Part shown: piece by piece, positions 27,781 to 37,422 of the stretch
Position numbering within the stretch: the stretch's first letter is position 1
Layout: each line of letters starts with the position of its first letter
Assembly: GCF_020148005.1 (NCBI RefSeq)
Contig: NZ_JAGXFD010000001.1
Coordinates: forward strand, 1,778,931 to 1,842,930
Direction of reading: 5' to 3'
DNA length: 64,000 bases
Source of the DNA: Modicisalibacter tunisiensis
Lineage (GTDB): Bacteria; Pseudomonadota; Gammaproteobacteria; Pseudomonadales; Halomonadaceae
Made by a program: the position numbers and the translations under genes
Notes under the pieces: generated by a model
What the model saw: only the letters and a program-made list of their open reading frames with translations
Databases searched by the model: none
What the model was told of the DNA's origin: nothing

Positions 27781-29357
27781 GCCTTCGGTCGGGCAGGCGT
27801 CGGCCACCACCACGCGGTTGCGGCCGTGGTGCTTGGCGGCGTAGAGCGCCCGATCGGCCCGGGCGACGGCATCCGCCTGGCAGCCGTGCGGGTCGGTCAC
27901 GGCAGGCAGCACGACCAGCCCGATGCTCAGCGTGATCGACAGCGTCAGCGGCGTCTTCGTGTCCGGTACGCTCAGCGTGAAGGGATGCCCGGCGATGGCG
28001 CGGCGGATGCGCTCGGCGAGGTCGCGGGCCTGGGCGGTGGTCATCGCGGTGGTGAGGATGGCGAATTCCTCGCCGCCGATACGGGCGAGGGCGTCTTCCT
28101 GCCGCAGCTGCTGGCGCAGCCGCCGGGTCAGCAGCCGCAGCAGCTGATCGCCCGCGGGGTGCCCGTGGCGGTCGTTGACCGGCTTGAAATGATCGATGTC
28201 GAGCAGCAGCAGGTGGGGGGCGCGGTCATCGGTAGGATCGCGGGGCGCCAGCTCGGCAAAGCGTCGGTCGAGACCGCGCCGGTTGAGCAGGCCGGTAAGC
28301 GCATCGTGGTGAGAGGCGATCAGCGCCTGCTCTTCCTGCCGCTTGCGCTGGCTGATGTCGATCAGCAGCCCGGCGATGCTCAGCGGCCGGGCCTGCTCGT
28401 CGTAGGTGATGTCGGCAACGATCTCGCTCCAGGCGTACTCGCCGCCGGCGGTTCGCACCCGGGCGTCCTGGCGGCAGTGGCTCGAGCGGTCGTGCAGGGC
28501 CTGGCGCAGCTGCCGGAACAGGGCGGCGCGGTCCGCCTCGAGGATGCCCTCCAGCAGACGCCGCAATGGCACGTGCGGGTAGGTCTCGGGATAGCCGAGG
28601 CGGCGCCGCAGCCCCTGTGAGCACCAGGGGTCGCCGCTGACGAGGTCCAGCTCCCACACGCCGCAGTCCGTGACCTTGTGGAACAGCTCCAGCTGGGAGG
28701 AGCGGCTGGAAAGCTGCTGCCGGTAGATGCCGGAGGCGATCAGCTCGGCCGCCAGACCGAGCGCGTCGAGCCCCGGGCCCTTCCAGTCGACGGCGCGCTC
28801 GCAGTCATCGATGCCCAGCGTGCCCCACCACTGGCCGTTGACCAGAATCGGCACCGTCGCCATCGACCGGATCGACTGGCTTTCGAGGTTGTCGCGCAGC
28901 GACCCGGGCGGCAGCGCGGCGGTGATGGTGCTCTGGCTCTGGCCGCGCCGGCGTTGATCGACCAGCGTCAGGAACTGCGGGTCGTCGAACAGGGTGGTGA
29001 AGAAGCGGAAGCGGCGCTGGGTCAGCTGGCGGAAGCGTGGTCCGGCCGACCACTCGAACACATAGTCCTGAACGATGGCGTCGTCCTGAAGGTCGATCAA
29101 CTGGAAGATCCAGACCCGGCTGGCCCCCGTGGCCTCGCCGATGCGGGCCAGCAGCTGCTGGACGCCATCGGTGAATCGGGCCGTTTCCGCCAGGGCCCGT
29201 CCCCCTTGCGAAAGGGCCGCGAGCAGTTCGGTGGTGTTGTTCATCGGGTGGGTTCCGCGGCGCAGGCGATTGTTGTTGGTCGTTGTTCATGGAAGTCTAA
29301 GAGGCCGGTCGACGCTTGCCAATGTCGGCGGTCGCCGTTATCGACCCGCGAGGAACC

Positions 29358-29831
29358 ATGAATACCGTCTGGACCCTGCAGCGCCTGCTGCCCGACTCGC
29401 CCCATGTCGCCACCGTGGCGCGCTGGACTCACGCGACCTGGGGGCATCTCGACCCGACGCGCAGTCCTGCCGAACGGCTGGCCGAGACCCGCAGTGAATG
29501 CGGCGAGGCCGGGGTGCCGTCGGTGTTCGTGGCCCTGGCCGGCGAGACGCCGGTGGGCACGGCGAGCCTGATCATCGACGACATGCCCTCCCGGCCCGAG
29601 CTGACACCCTGGCTCGCCTCGGTGTTCGTCCATCCCGAGTGGCGTCGGCACGGCATCGCCTCGGCCCTGGTACAGCATGTCGAGCGCGAAGCGCGGGAGG
29701 CGGGGGTGGCGACACTGTATCTCTACACGCCCGATCGGCAGGCGCTGTATCGACGGCTGGGCTGGCTGGCGTTCGAGAGCGTCGACTATCGCGGCGAAAC
29801 CGTGACGCTGATGGCGCGGAGCCTGGGATGA
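29358..29831 (+). CDS. GNAT-family N-acetyltransferase
   Basis: A 157-residue acetyltransferase. LASVFVHPEWRRHGIASALV is the acetyl-CoA-binding motif A (R/Q-x-x-G-x-A). ATLYLYTPDRQALYRRLGWL is motif B. GAGGAACC precedes ATG 29358; an in-frame ATG at 29316 is less likely. Substrate unknown. It diverges from the cyclase gene and precedes the acidic protein gene by 181 bp, a gap with no clear promoter. Confidence 0.88.
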   Translation: MNTVWTLQRLLPDSPHVATVARWTHATWGHLDPTRSPAERLAETRSECGEAGVPSVFVALAGETPVGTASLIIDDMPSRPELTPWLASVFVHPEWRRHGIASALVQHVEREAREAGVATLYLYTPDRQALYRRLGWLAFESVDYRGETVTLMARSLG

Positions 29832-30012
29832 GTGGCACCGGCGACTCGAGAAGGCGTCATGCCCAGAGGTCGGCGATGTCTCGAATGGCACTGCGTATCC
29901 GTATATTCGGCAGGCTTCAGGATGATAGTTTTGCCAAAGGTCGGGCGGCCTTGAGCGCAGGAAAGGACCTGTAGCCCGACCCTGCCATGTCCCAACAGCC
30001 AAGGAGAGACTC

Positions 30013-31272
30013 ATGGGAATCCAGACGATGGGCAAGCCGTTCCGTGCCGCGCCTTACACCGGCCTGTCGGGCCGGGGCGATGGCTCCCTGATCGACCCGG
30101 CCGCCGGTATCACCCGGGATGTCCGAAACGACGACGTGACGGCCTTCGCCGGGCACGCCGACATGGCTCGGGGCGCGGCCGGACGAGGCCTGCATCACGG
30201 GCCGGACGATCTCGATCCGCCGGGGCGGATCGTGGCGTCCGTGGCGGCTGATGCCCATGGCGGCGAGCCCGTCCGGTCTGCCGTCAACCAGATGCTGGAA
30301 ACCCGGCCGGCCGACGAGCACGCCGGCCCGAAGCCGACGGGATCCCCGTCGACGGGGGCTGGCCGCGACAACGGCCAGGCAGGCGGTGATCCGTCGGGCA
30401 CGCTGGTCATCGACGAATCGGGAACGCTGGACGCCTCGACCTTCGAGGGCCGGCTCGAGGGTATCGATACCCTGCGCTTCACCAGCCACGTGACGGCCGA
30501 TGCCAGCGACTTCAGCGAGGTCGGCGACATCATCCTCGAGGACGGGGCAACCCTGCTCAACCTGGGCAACGAGCAGACCGTCACCGCCTTGAACGGAAGC
30601 CTCGACGGCGAGGGTGAGCCCCTGGTGCTCCGCGAGGCGGGGCAGGAGGTCGATATCGTCACGGATTTCTCCGGACCGGGCGGGCATGTGGATCCGGACG
30701 AAACCCTCGAGCTGGTTGTCGAGCCGACCAGCGAGGAGATTGGTGGCCCTATCCCGTACGAATTGGGCACCCTGACGCTCTCGGGCAATGGCGCCGTCAG
30801 CTATGAAGATACCGGGCGGGGCTTCGAGAATATCGACGCGTCGTCATTGACGGGCGGCCTGACCTTCTCGGGCCAGACCTACGTCTGGGAGCATGTTTTC
30901 CTGGGCGAGGGCGCCGATACGCTGAACATGGCCGGGAAGTCCAACTACTATGCCGCCGATGAGATCACGGGGTTCGATGTCGGCGAGGATAGCCTGGACG
31001 TAATCAGCGGCGAGTTCGGCGATGTGAAGGTGATCGAGCCCGATACCCAAAACTGGGACCGAGACGCGTTGATGAATGCCGAGCACCAGGCAATCGAGGT
31101 CTCGGGCGAGAATGGGGGCGCCTACGTGGCCTTCGAGACCGACGACAGCACGCGTATTCTCGGGGATACGGAGGGCAGGAGAACGGGCTTTCTCAGCGAT
31201 GGTGACTTCTCGATCAAGCTGGTCGGCACCACGGGGTTGACGGATATCCTGGCTGCCGAAGGTTCACTCTAG
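30013..31272 (+). CDS. Acidic orphan protein with weak RTX/calcium-binding-like C-terminal segment
   Basis: A 419-residue, strongly acidic (Asp/Glu/Gly-rich) protein. There is no signal peptide and no membrane segment. Residues 1-130 look disordered (Gly, Ala, His, Asp). Residues 130-420 are beta-rich; LGEGADTLNMAGKS followed by ADEITGFDVGEDSLDVIS resembles the GxDxL...I.dF..GeD pattern at the end of RTX repeats in type I secreted proteins. No full nonapeptide array is present and no T1SS genes are adjacent. Possibly secreted without a signal peptide. AAGGAGAG precedes the ATG. No function assigned. Confidence 0.7.
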   Translation: MGIQTMGKPFRAAPYTGLSGRGDGSLIDPAAGITRDVRNDDVTAFAGHADMARGAAGRGLHHGPDDLDPPGRIVASVAADAHGGEPVRSAVNQMLETRPADEHAGPKPTGSPSTGAGRDNGQAGGDPSGTLVIDESGTLDASTFEGRLEGIDTLRFTSHVTADASDFSEVGDIILEDGATLLNLGNEQTVTALNGSLDGEGEPLVLREAGQEVDIVTDFSGPGGHVDPDETLELVVEPTSEEIGGPIPYELGTLTLSGNGAVSYEDTGRGFENIDASSLTGGLTFSGQTYVWEHVFLGEGADTLNMAGKSNYYAADEITGFDVGEDSLDVISGEFGDVKVIEPDTQNWDRDALMNAEHQAIEVSGENGGAYVAFETDDSTRILGDTEGRRTGFLSDGDFSIKLVGTTGLTDILAAEGSL

Positions 31273-31385
31273 CGGTGTAAACCCATCAGGTTGTTCACGG
31301 AAAGGCCCCGCCGGCTGATCTGGAGGGTAGTAATCCAAGCTGACCGGCCTGCCGGAAGGGGGATCCCCGCCCTGAAGGGAGCTTG

Positions 31386-31490
31386 CGGGAGGGGATTCAT
31401 CCCCGACAGCGGTGTCTCGGTGGCGCGCTCATCGCGACTGAAGTCGCTCCCACGGCCAGACTGCGGATGAACAACCTACCGAGAGACCAC
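31386..31490. repeat. REP-like palindromic element, copy B
   Basis: Contains GGGAGGGGATTCATCCCC, then TCATCGCGACTGAAGTCGCT, CCCACGGCCAGACTGCGG and ATGAACAACCTACCGAGAGA. The same blocks occur in the same order in copies C and D. It lies between convergent genes. Confidence 0.85.
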
Positions 31491-31506
31491 ATCTAGCCGC
31501 CTCTAT

Positions 31507-31533
31507 CGCCCCGGGAATTGACTTCCCGGGGCG
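31507..31533. terminator. Bidirectional terminator-like hairpin
   Basis: CGCCCCGGGAA (31507-31517) and TTCCCGGGGCG (31523-31533) form a perfect 11-bp stem with a 5-nt loop between two convergent genes. T-tracts are weak on both sides, so the termination mode is uncertain. Confidence 0.6.
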
Positions 31534-31582
31534 TATTCCTGAAGGGCCTGGCCCGCTGCCCTCGGCGAGCACGACGAGAGGG

Positions 31583-32347
31583 TCATATTTCCGATGAAAG
31601 ACCGGCCCGGTGAGGGGCCGGCACCCGGGTCTGATGCGTCAGCGTCGCCTCGATGCGCGAATACAGGGCCCGCAGCTCGGGCGGCAGCTCGGTGACCGCC
31701 TGGCGCTGGTCGATGTAGTAGGCGCGGCGCAGGCCGTGGAAGGTCACGGGCTCGCCGACGCAGGTGAAGCGCAGGCCGTGGATCGCCAGCCGCCGCGGCA
31801 GGCGGTGCTGCATCATGGCGAACACATGGTGCCGGCCGGCCAGGCCGACCAGCGCCGTCGCCGCCAGGAACAGGCCGACGCCGATCAGGGCAAAGCCGGC
31901 GCGTTCCTCGGGCGGGAACAGCGAGGGGGCGTCGGGATGACCGGGGGTTTCCGCCCGGTGGCGAAAGGTCGGGGAGATGGCCAGCCGGGAAATCTCGCAG
32001 AGCCGCTCGCGCGGCAGGCGCTCCGGATGCAGGGTCGGGTGGGTCAGGCTGTCGCGGCAGTGCGCCTCCAGGGGCAACCGGCGCAGCGCGTCGGGGCCGT
32101 CCGTCAGCGACGGCACCAGGCGCACGCAGCCCGCCGGAATCCCGCTGGCGCGGTGCTCGAGCAGCACGATCAGGGACGCCGTGTCGTGATCGTCGTATTC
32201 CAGGTGCGCGTCGGGGTCCTCGTGCATCCGGTAATCGAGCTCCCGGCGAAAGACCGCGTGGCGCAGGGCATAGGCCCGCTTCCGCAGGGTGGGGGTGGTG
32301 GCCAGTTGGAAGGCGAATGTCGCCTCGAAACGATCCAGTGCGTTCAC
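31583..32347 (-). CDS. PEP-CTERM/exosortase-associated acyltransferase (autoinducer-synthase-like fold)
   Basis: A 254-residue protein of the GNAT/LuxI-like class found near exosortase systems. RKRAYALRHAVFRRELDYRM is the N-terminal substrate region. AGCVRLVPSL, RLPRERLCEISRLAISPTFR and GRHHVFAMMQHRLPRRLAIH match the acyltransferase core (the E-x-S-R motif is present). It is the last gene of a cluster with a GGDEF-EAL protein, a porin and a periplasmic protein. No exosortase or PEP-CTERM substrate is visible in the window, so the product could be a signal or a modified envelope component. Confidence 0.8.
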   Translation of the reverse strand: MNALDRFEATFAFQLATTPTLRKRAYALRHAVFRRELDYRMHEDPDAHLEYDDHDTASLIVLLEHRASGIPAGCVRLVPSLTDGPDALRRLPLEAHCRDSLTHPTLHPERLPRERLCEISRLAISPTFRHRAETPGHPDAPSLFPPEERAGFALIGVGLFLAATALVGLAGRHHVFAMMQHRLPRRLAIHGLRFTCVGEPVTFHGLRRAYYIDQRQAVTELPPELRALYSRIEATLTHQTRVPAPHRAGLSSEI

Positions 32348-32401
32348 GACAAGTCCCTTCGTGCAGGGGCGCTATGCCCCCGTTGGTTATGGTTATGGTG
32401 C

Positions 32402-35290
32402 CTAGCGTCGGTCTTCGTGCGCATTCTCGGTTGCCGGGGCGCCGTCGGCATCGATGACATCCTCCACCGGCATGGGGCGGCCGATGTGGAACCCCTGGGC
32501 ATAGGTGATGCCATAGGCGGCGAGCAGCGGCAGCATGCTTTCGCGATCGACGAACTCGGCGATGGTGCGCTTGCCGAAGCCGTTGGCGATGTCGGCGATG
32601 GCCTTGACGATCAGCCGATCCTCGGGGCTGTCGATCAGCTTCTGGATGAACGAGCCGTCGATCTTGATGTAGTCCGCCGGCAGCTGACCCAGGTAATGGA
32701 AGCTGCTGAAGCCCACCCCGAAGTCATCGAGCGCCGTCTGGCAGCCCAGCTCGCGGATGCCCTGCAGGACCCCGCGGGCGGTGGCGAAGTCGGTGACCGC
32801 GGCGGTTTCGGTGACCTCGAGGATGAGCCGCCGCGGGTCGGCGCCGGCGGCCGCCAGGGCGTCGGCGAGGAAGCCGGTCAGCTCCGGGTCGTGGAGCGAC
32901 TGGCCGGACAGGTTGACCGCCAGGCTGATGCCGCGCCGCTGCAGCCGGGCCAGCAGTTTCAGGCCGTGACGCAGCACCCAGCGGTCGAGCTCGACGATCT
33001 GCCCGCTGCGCTCGGCGATGGGGATGAACAGGCCGGGCATCACCGGGTTGCCGTTGTCGCCGTGCATGCGCAGCAAGGCCTCGTAGTGGCGGACGCTGTT
33101 GTCGGCGAGATGCAGGATGGGCTGCAGGACCAGTTCGAAGTCGTCGTCGCGCAGCGCCTGGCGGATGCGCTCCACCCAGTAGACGCGCTGCTGCAGCTCC
33201 TCCCGCGAGCGGTGCACCATCGATAGCTGATGCCAGCGCTGGCTGCCGTTTTCCTTGGCCTTGTACATGGCCAGGTCGGCACTCGCCATCAGGTCGGTGG
33301 GCGTCATCCCGTGCTCGGGGTAGAGCGCGATGCCGATGCTGCCCATGGCCCGATGACGGCGTCCGCCGACCGAGAAGTCGATCATCTCGAGCACCTGGAT
33401 GATGCGGCGGGCCACCTGACCGGCCTGGGCCTCCTCGGCGTTCTTGAGCAGGATCGAGAACTCGTCGCCGCCCAGCCGGGCGATGATCGCCTCGCCGCCG
33501 AGCTCCCGCGACAGCGCCTCGGCAACCAGCTTGAGCAGCTGGTCGCCGGCGTTGTGGCCACTGAGCTCGTTGACCTCCTTGAACTGGTCGAGGTCGATGA
33601 ACAGCACGGCGCCCCGGGCCTCCGCAACCAGGGCCTTCTCGAGGGATTCCTGGAAGTAGCGGCGGTTGTAGAGATTGGTCAGCGGGTCGCGATGCGCCAG
33701 CCAGGACAGGCGCTCCTCGGCATGCTTGCGGTCGGTGATGTCCAGCCCCACCGAAATCAGGGTGCCGGCCGCCTGCCCCTCGCCGGGCAGGGGCGCATGA
33801 AACCAGGCGATGGTGCGTCGCTCGTCATCGGGAGTGACCAGCGTGCCCTCTTCCTGGCCGGGACACGTCAGCGTGTCGGGTGACTGGGCGATCCGGAAAC
33901 AGGCCGAGAACGGCTGGCCCAGCAAGTCTTCCCGCGGGCGTCCCGAGAGGGTTTCGGCGAAGTGGTTGACCAGGGTGATGCGACCGCGGGCGTCCTGGGT
34001 GAGGATCAGCACGTGCGCGGTGTCCAGCAGCCCGGCGACGAAGTCGCGCTCCTGGCTCAGCTCGCTCAGACGCTGGGTCAGCTCCCGGTCGCGGCTGGAG
34101 ACGGTGTGCTCGAGGGTTTCCAGCTGCTCGGCCAGCTGCAGCGTGGTGCGTTCGAGGGTGTCGATCTCGTCGGTATACAGGCGTCCCCCGGGCGGCAGGG
34201 CCTCGCGGACCCGGGTGAAGTCGCGCCGCGCCAGACGGGGCAGCAGGGTGGCCAGCAGGCGCAGGCGTGCCATGGGGCGCCACAGGATCAGCAGCAGCAG
34301 GGCCTCGGCCGCCAGCCAGCCGACCAGGGCCAGACCCAGGATGTGGCGGGTGTCGCGACGGATGGCACGGACCTGCGGGGTGATGTCGGAGAGCATCACC
34401 AGATAGCCGGAGGAGGGAAAGCGGGCGGCATCGTCCAGGCCGAACGCCGTGAGCTCGTAGGTCCGCTCGTTCTGCTCGAAGGTCCAGGGGCGATCCGTCA
34501 GGCGCGACAGCGGTATGCGGTCGGCGGCCTCGCGCAGCACCGGCATGCTGCGCTCCTGGTTGGTCAGGGTCAGCAGCGCGCCCTGCCAGGGCGACAGGTA
34601 GCGTTCCGGGTGCGGGTACAGCGACGCCTGCGGCGAGACGATCAGCCGCGGCGGCCCGCTGACCAGCAGGGCCACGTCGCCTTCGCTCATGTGCTGCGCG
34701 ACACGGGTCAGGTCGGCCAGCGAACGCGACAGCACCACCACGCCCACGCTCGTCCCGCGTGACAGCACCGGCACCACGGCATACTGACGGCAGTCGCGCA
34801 CGCAGCGCAGCTGGGTGAGGGGCTGCTCCTCCTGCATGACGGTCCGGGTCCACTCCGCCAGGGGGGGATCGTCGCCGGGCAGTGGCTGGCCGCGCTGGCC
34901 GAGCAGGACGCCCCGGGCATCGAGCACGCTCAGTGCGTCGACGCCGACATCCAGCTGCAGCGTGGGCCAGAAGGGGTCGATGGCCAGCGACACCCGGGTC
35001 GGGCTGCCGGAGCGCACGGCGCCGCCCAGGTTGTCCGAGGCCGCCGCCAGGCTCGCCAGCTGGGCCAGGGTACCGGCGGACTTGGTCACCGTCAGGCGGT
35101 ATTCGCGCTGGCGGGCCTGGTAGATGGTCTCGCGGGACTGGCGAAACTGGTCGGTCAGGCTCTTGTGGCCGATGAACGTGAACAGCGAGGCGATACCCAG
35201 CAGCAGCAGGCTGGACAGCACGATGGCGCGCCAGGTCAGGCTGAAGCGGGGGCGGTCGTCGCTAGCGGTGCGGTGTCGCATGGGCTGCAT
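32402..35290 (-). CDS. Membrane GGDEF-EAL protein with periplasmic sensor and PAS domain
   Basis: 962 residues. TM1 is at about 20-44, a large periplasmic sensor at 45-315, and TM2 (HILGLALVGWLAAEALLLLI) is followed by a HAMP-like stalk and coiled coil. A PAS domain lies at about 425-535. The GGDEF domain has intact GGDEF but no RxxD five residues before it. The EAL domain has EALLRM, NLSGQSL, ILEVTETA, LDDFGVGFSSF and IKIDGSF. Both catalytic sets look complete, so it may make or degrade c-di-GMP. It follows the porin gene by 30 bp and precedes the acyltransferase by 54 bp. Confidence 0.92.
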   Translation of the reverse strand: MQPMRHRTASDDRPRFSLTWRAIVLSSLLLLGIASLFTFIGHKSLTDQFRQSRETIYQARQREYRLTVTKSAGTLAQLASLAAASDNLGGAVRSGSPTRVSLAIDPFWPTLQLDVGVDALSVLDARGVLLGQRGQPLPGDDPPLAEWTRTVMQEEQPLTQLRCVRDCRQYAVVPVLSRGTSVGVVVLSRSLADLTRVAQHMSEGDVALLVSGPPRLIVSPQASLYPHPERYLSPWQGALLTLTNQERSMPVLREAADRIPLSRLTDRPWTFEQNERTYELTAFGLDDAARFPSSGYLVMLSDITPQVRAIRRDTRHILGLALVGWLAAEALLLLILWRPMARLRLLATLLPRLARRDFTRVREALPPGGRLYTDEIDTLERTTLQLAEQLETLEHTVSSRDRELTQRLSELSQERDFVAGLLDTAHVLILTQDARGRITLVNHFAETLSGRPREDLLGQPFSACFRIAQSPDTLTCPGQEEGTLVTPDDERRTIAWFHAPLPGEGQAAGTLISVGLDITDRKHAEERLSWLAHRDPLTNLYNRRYFQESLEKALVAEARGAVLFIDLDQFKEVNELSGHNAGDQLLKLVAEALSRELGGEAIIARLGGDEFSILLKNAEEAQAGQVARRIIQVLEMIDFSVGGRRHRAMGSIGIALYPEHGMTPTDLMASADLAMYKAKENGSQRWHQLSMVHRSREELQQRVYWVERIRQALRDDDFELVLQPILHLADNSVRHYEALLRMHGDNGNPVMPGLFIPIAERSGQIVELDRWVLRHGLKLLARLQRRGISLAVNLSGQSLHDPELTGFLADALAAAGADPRRLILEVTETAAVTDFATARGVLQGIRELGCQTALDDFGVGFSSFHYLGQLPADYIKIDGSFIQKLIDSPEDRLIVKAIADIANGFGKRTIAEFVDRESMLPLLAAYGITYAQGFHIGRPMPVEDVIDADGAPATENAHEDRR

Positions 35291-35320
35291 CGTCCATCGG
35301 GTTCACGAGGCGGTCTCGGT

Positions 35321-36514
35321 TCAGAAACGCAAGGAGGCCTGAAACAGCAGCAGGTTCCAGTACTTGGCCGGGGGCGGTGAGGTGGCGGTGGCGGGCAGCC
35401 AGGCCGTGCCCTCGATGTGGTGCCACTCCGCGGCCAGCATGAAACGCGGGGTGGGCTGCCAGCGCAGGCCACCGGTGGTGTCGCGGGCGTAGCGCGCATA
35501 GGCCGGTCCGCCGCGGGCGGCGGCGAAGGCCGAGCCGTCCCGGTCGTTGCGGTCGCTGACCAGGCTGTCGTAGCGCAACAGCCACTGCCAGTCGTCGGCG
35601 AAGCGGCGGGTGTACTGCACGTACCAGCTCTCGCCGACCTGACTGGTGTTGTAGGCCGGGTTGGCGAAGCCATCGAGCGCGATGCGGCGCAGCGCGTACT
35701 CCGCGGTCAGGCTCCAGAGCGCATCGTTGTACTGTACCGAGACGATCCACGGCTGGAAGTGGAAGCGGCCATCGTCGAGTGCGGCCGTGCCATGTTCATA
35801 GCCGGCGCGAACATCGGCGGCACTCAGCGCGGTGACCCAGTGGCCGCCGTCGTCCTCGAACAGCACCTGGCCGATGTAGGAGGTTCGGCCGTCGAAGGAG
35901 CCCGGCCAGTCGGCGAGCCCCAGGGTCGCGTCGAGGTCGTTGCCGGTCTGCGGCTGCCCGACACCGGCCTGGAAGCGCAGGGTGCCGGCGTCCAGGTATT
36001 CCTCGTCGTAGAGCGAGACACCGTCGGCGGCCAGCGCCAGCGAACGGGTTCTTTCGAAGTAGATCGACTGGGGCAGCAGGATGCTGGGGCGGGTGAAGGC
36101 CACGTCCCGGGTCTGATTGTAGAAGCCGAAGGGGTTCTTGAAGCGGCCCAGCTGAATGCCCAGACGCCGGTCGCGGCTGGAGAAGGCCTGGTAATCCACC
36201 ACGCCGTGGTCCAGCACGGGGCTGGCGTCGCCATCGCCGGTGCGGCGGCTGAGCCACTGGGCCGAGACGAGCACGTCGCGACGCGGGCGCAGGGACAGGT
36301 TGAGACCGAGTTCGGTGTAGTCGAAGCTGCCGCCGCCCTGACTGCTGGGGCCGAAGAGGTCGTTGTCGTCGCTGATCAGCCAGGCCTGGCTGAGAAAGCC
36401 GTGCACCTGGAAGGTGTCCATGACGTCACCGGCGCGAGACGCGGTGGGCAGGGCGCCGGCCAGGGCCAGCATCAGTCCCGCGATGCGGCGTTCAGTTCGC
36501 CAGCGATATGACAT
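35321..36514 (-). CDS. Outer-membrane beta-barrel (porin-like) protein
   Basis: 397 residues with a signal peptide (RRIAGLMLALAGALPTASRA-GD). The rest alternates in beta-strand fashion and ends in LLLFQASLRF, the terminal aromatic needed for barrel insertion. LGIQLGRFKNPFGFYNQTRD and GVSLYDEEYLDAGTLRFQAG resemble porins of the phosphate-selective/alginate type. Possible substrate channel feeding the neighbouring binding protein. The start overlaps the upstream gene by 23 bp. Longer frames upstream are out of register with that gene and rejected. Confidence 0.8.
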   Translation of the reverse strand: MSYRWRTERRIAGLMLALAGALPTASRAGDVMDTFQVHGFLSQAWLISDDNDLFGPSSQGGGSFDYTELGLNLSLRPRRDVLVSAQWLSRRTGDGDASPVLDHGVVDYQAFSSRDRRLGIQLGRFKNPFGFYNQTRDVAFTRPSILLPQSIYFERTRSLALAADGVSLYDEEYLDAGTLRFQAGVGQPQTGNDLDATLGLADWPGSFDGRTSYIGQVLFEDDGGHWVTALSAADVRAGYEHGTAALDDGRFHFQPWIVSVQYNDALWSLTAEYALRRIALDGFANPAYNTSQVGESWYVQYTRRFADDWQWLLRYDSLVSDRNDRDGSAFAAARGGPAYARYARDTTGGLRWQPTPRFMLAAEWHHIEGTAWLPATATSPPPAKYWNLLLFQASLRF

Positions 36515-36983
36515 GCACGCTGTCCTCCAGGTGATCGCGTTCGAGATAGCCGATGGCGCCGGGGGTCGTGGCCACCTGGTGCAGCATGGTCTGCTGATCG
36601 TCGGCCTGATGCGGTGCCTGCCCGGTGCCCGAGAAGACGGCGCGGTCCCAGGCCAGTTGCAGCTGATGGGGATAGACGTTGAGCCGTGACTTGACGAAAC
36701 GCTTGTGCACGGGGTTGCCGCCCGGCAACACGTAGACGTCGACGCTGCGCCCGTCCGGCCAGGTGCGCTGGCGCATGGCGAAGATGGCACGGGCCATGTC
36801 GTGGGAGAGGGTGTCGATCTCGACATCCGGATTGGCGATCACCACCACCTCGTCCGCGCCGGCCACGCCCCCGGGCAGCCAGAACAGCCACAGCCACAGC
36901 CACCACCTGGCCAGTCCTCGACCGGTCGCCTGCCGCGCGGCGAAAATGGCGTGGTGTATGTTCCCTGCCCGTCTCGAGGTCAT
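36492..36983 (-). CDS. Periplasmic substrate-binding (PstS-like) small protein
   Basis: A 163-residue exported protein (hydrophobic WWLWLWLFWLPGGVAGA, then mature DEVVVIANPDVEIDTLSHDM). The mature part has RAIFAMRQRTWPDGRSVDVY, VLPGGNPVHKRFVKSRLN and TPGAIGYLERDHL, the pattern of the short PBP-like domains related to phosphate-binding PstS. It lacks the second lobe of a full PstS and has no ABC partners, so a sensing role is likely. First gene of the porin/GGDEF-EAL/acyltransferase cluster. ATG 37004 is an alternative start. Confidence 0.8.
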   Translation of the reverse strand: MTSRRAGNIHHAIFAARQATGRGLARWWLWLWLFWLPGGVAGADEVVVIANPDVEIDTLSHDMARAIFAMRQRTWPDGRSVDVYVLPGGNPVHKRFVKSRLNVYPHQLQLAWDRAVFSGTGQAPHQADDQQTMLHQVATTPGAIGYLERDHLEDSVHVISLAN

Positions 36984-37422
36984 GCCGCGATCCCGTCGCC
37001 CCATCGTCGTATCGTCGTCAAGTGCTGCTCCCGCCCAGGTGCTTTTTTCATACTAGCGTGTCCCGGGAATTCGTCATCAGCACAGGTTTTTATCCGGATT
37101 GCTGGAGAAAAGGCCTGCTGAATGCCCAACGTTTTTTATGGAAAGGGTTAAGTAAACTTCGTGGTTTTTGTGTTGAATATCCCATTCGCCTGGTAATGGT
37201 TTTTATCAGCCGGGCAGCTAGAGGATGACAAGATAAGGGGGTGTCGGCAATATTATGAAGTGTTATGGATAAAAAAAATCACGTTCGTTAACAGGCCGGC
37301 GGGCTGTGCTGAAGGGCGCGGCAGCGAGGGCCTCCATCGCAAGAGCATGACGCGGGTCAACGCGCGTCATGGCGGGCCTGACTAGACTCGGCGAGTCGGG
37401 AGCGAACCTTCGGGAGGCCGCC
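36984..37422. other. AT-rich divergent promoter region
   Basis: About 440 nt between the periplasmic protein gene and the alcohol dehydrogenase. The middle (37040-37290) is markedly AT-richer than the surroundings, with T- and A-runs such as GTTTTTTATGG and GATAAAAAAAATC. I see no reading frame with coding character. It probably holds promoters for both directions; no confident hexamers. Confidence 0.5.

Noticed and set aside
29241..30035. 265-codon minus-strand frame over the GNAT gene
   Set aside because: Antisense shadow of a GNAT gene with intact motif A; no protein family features.
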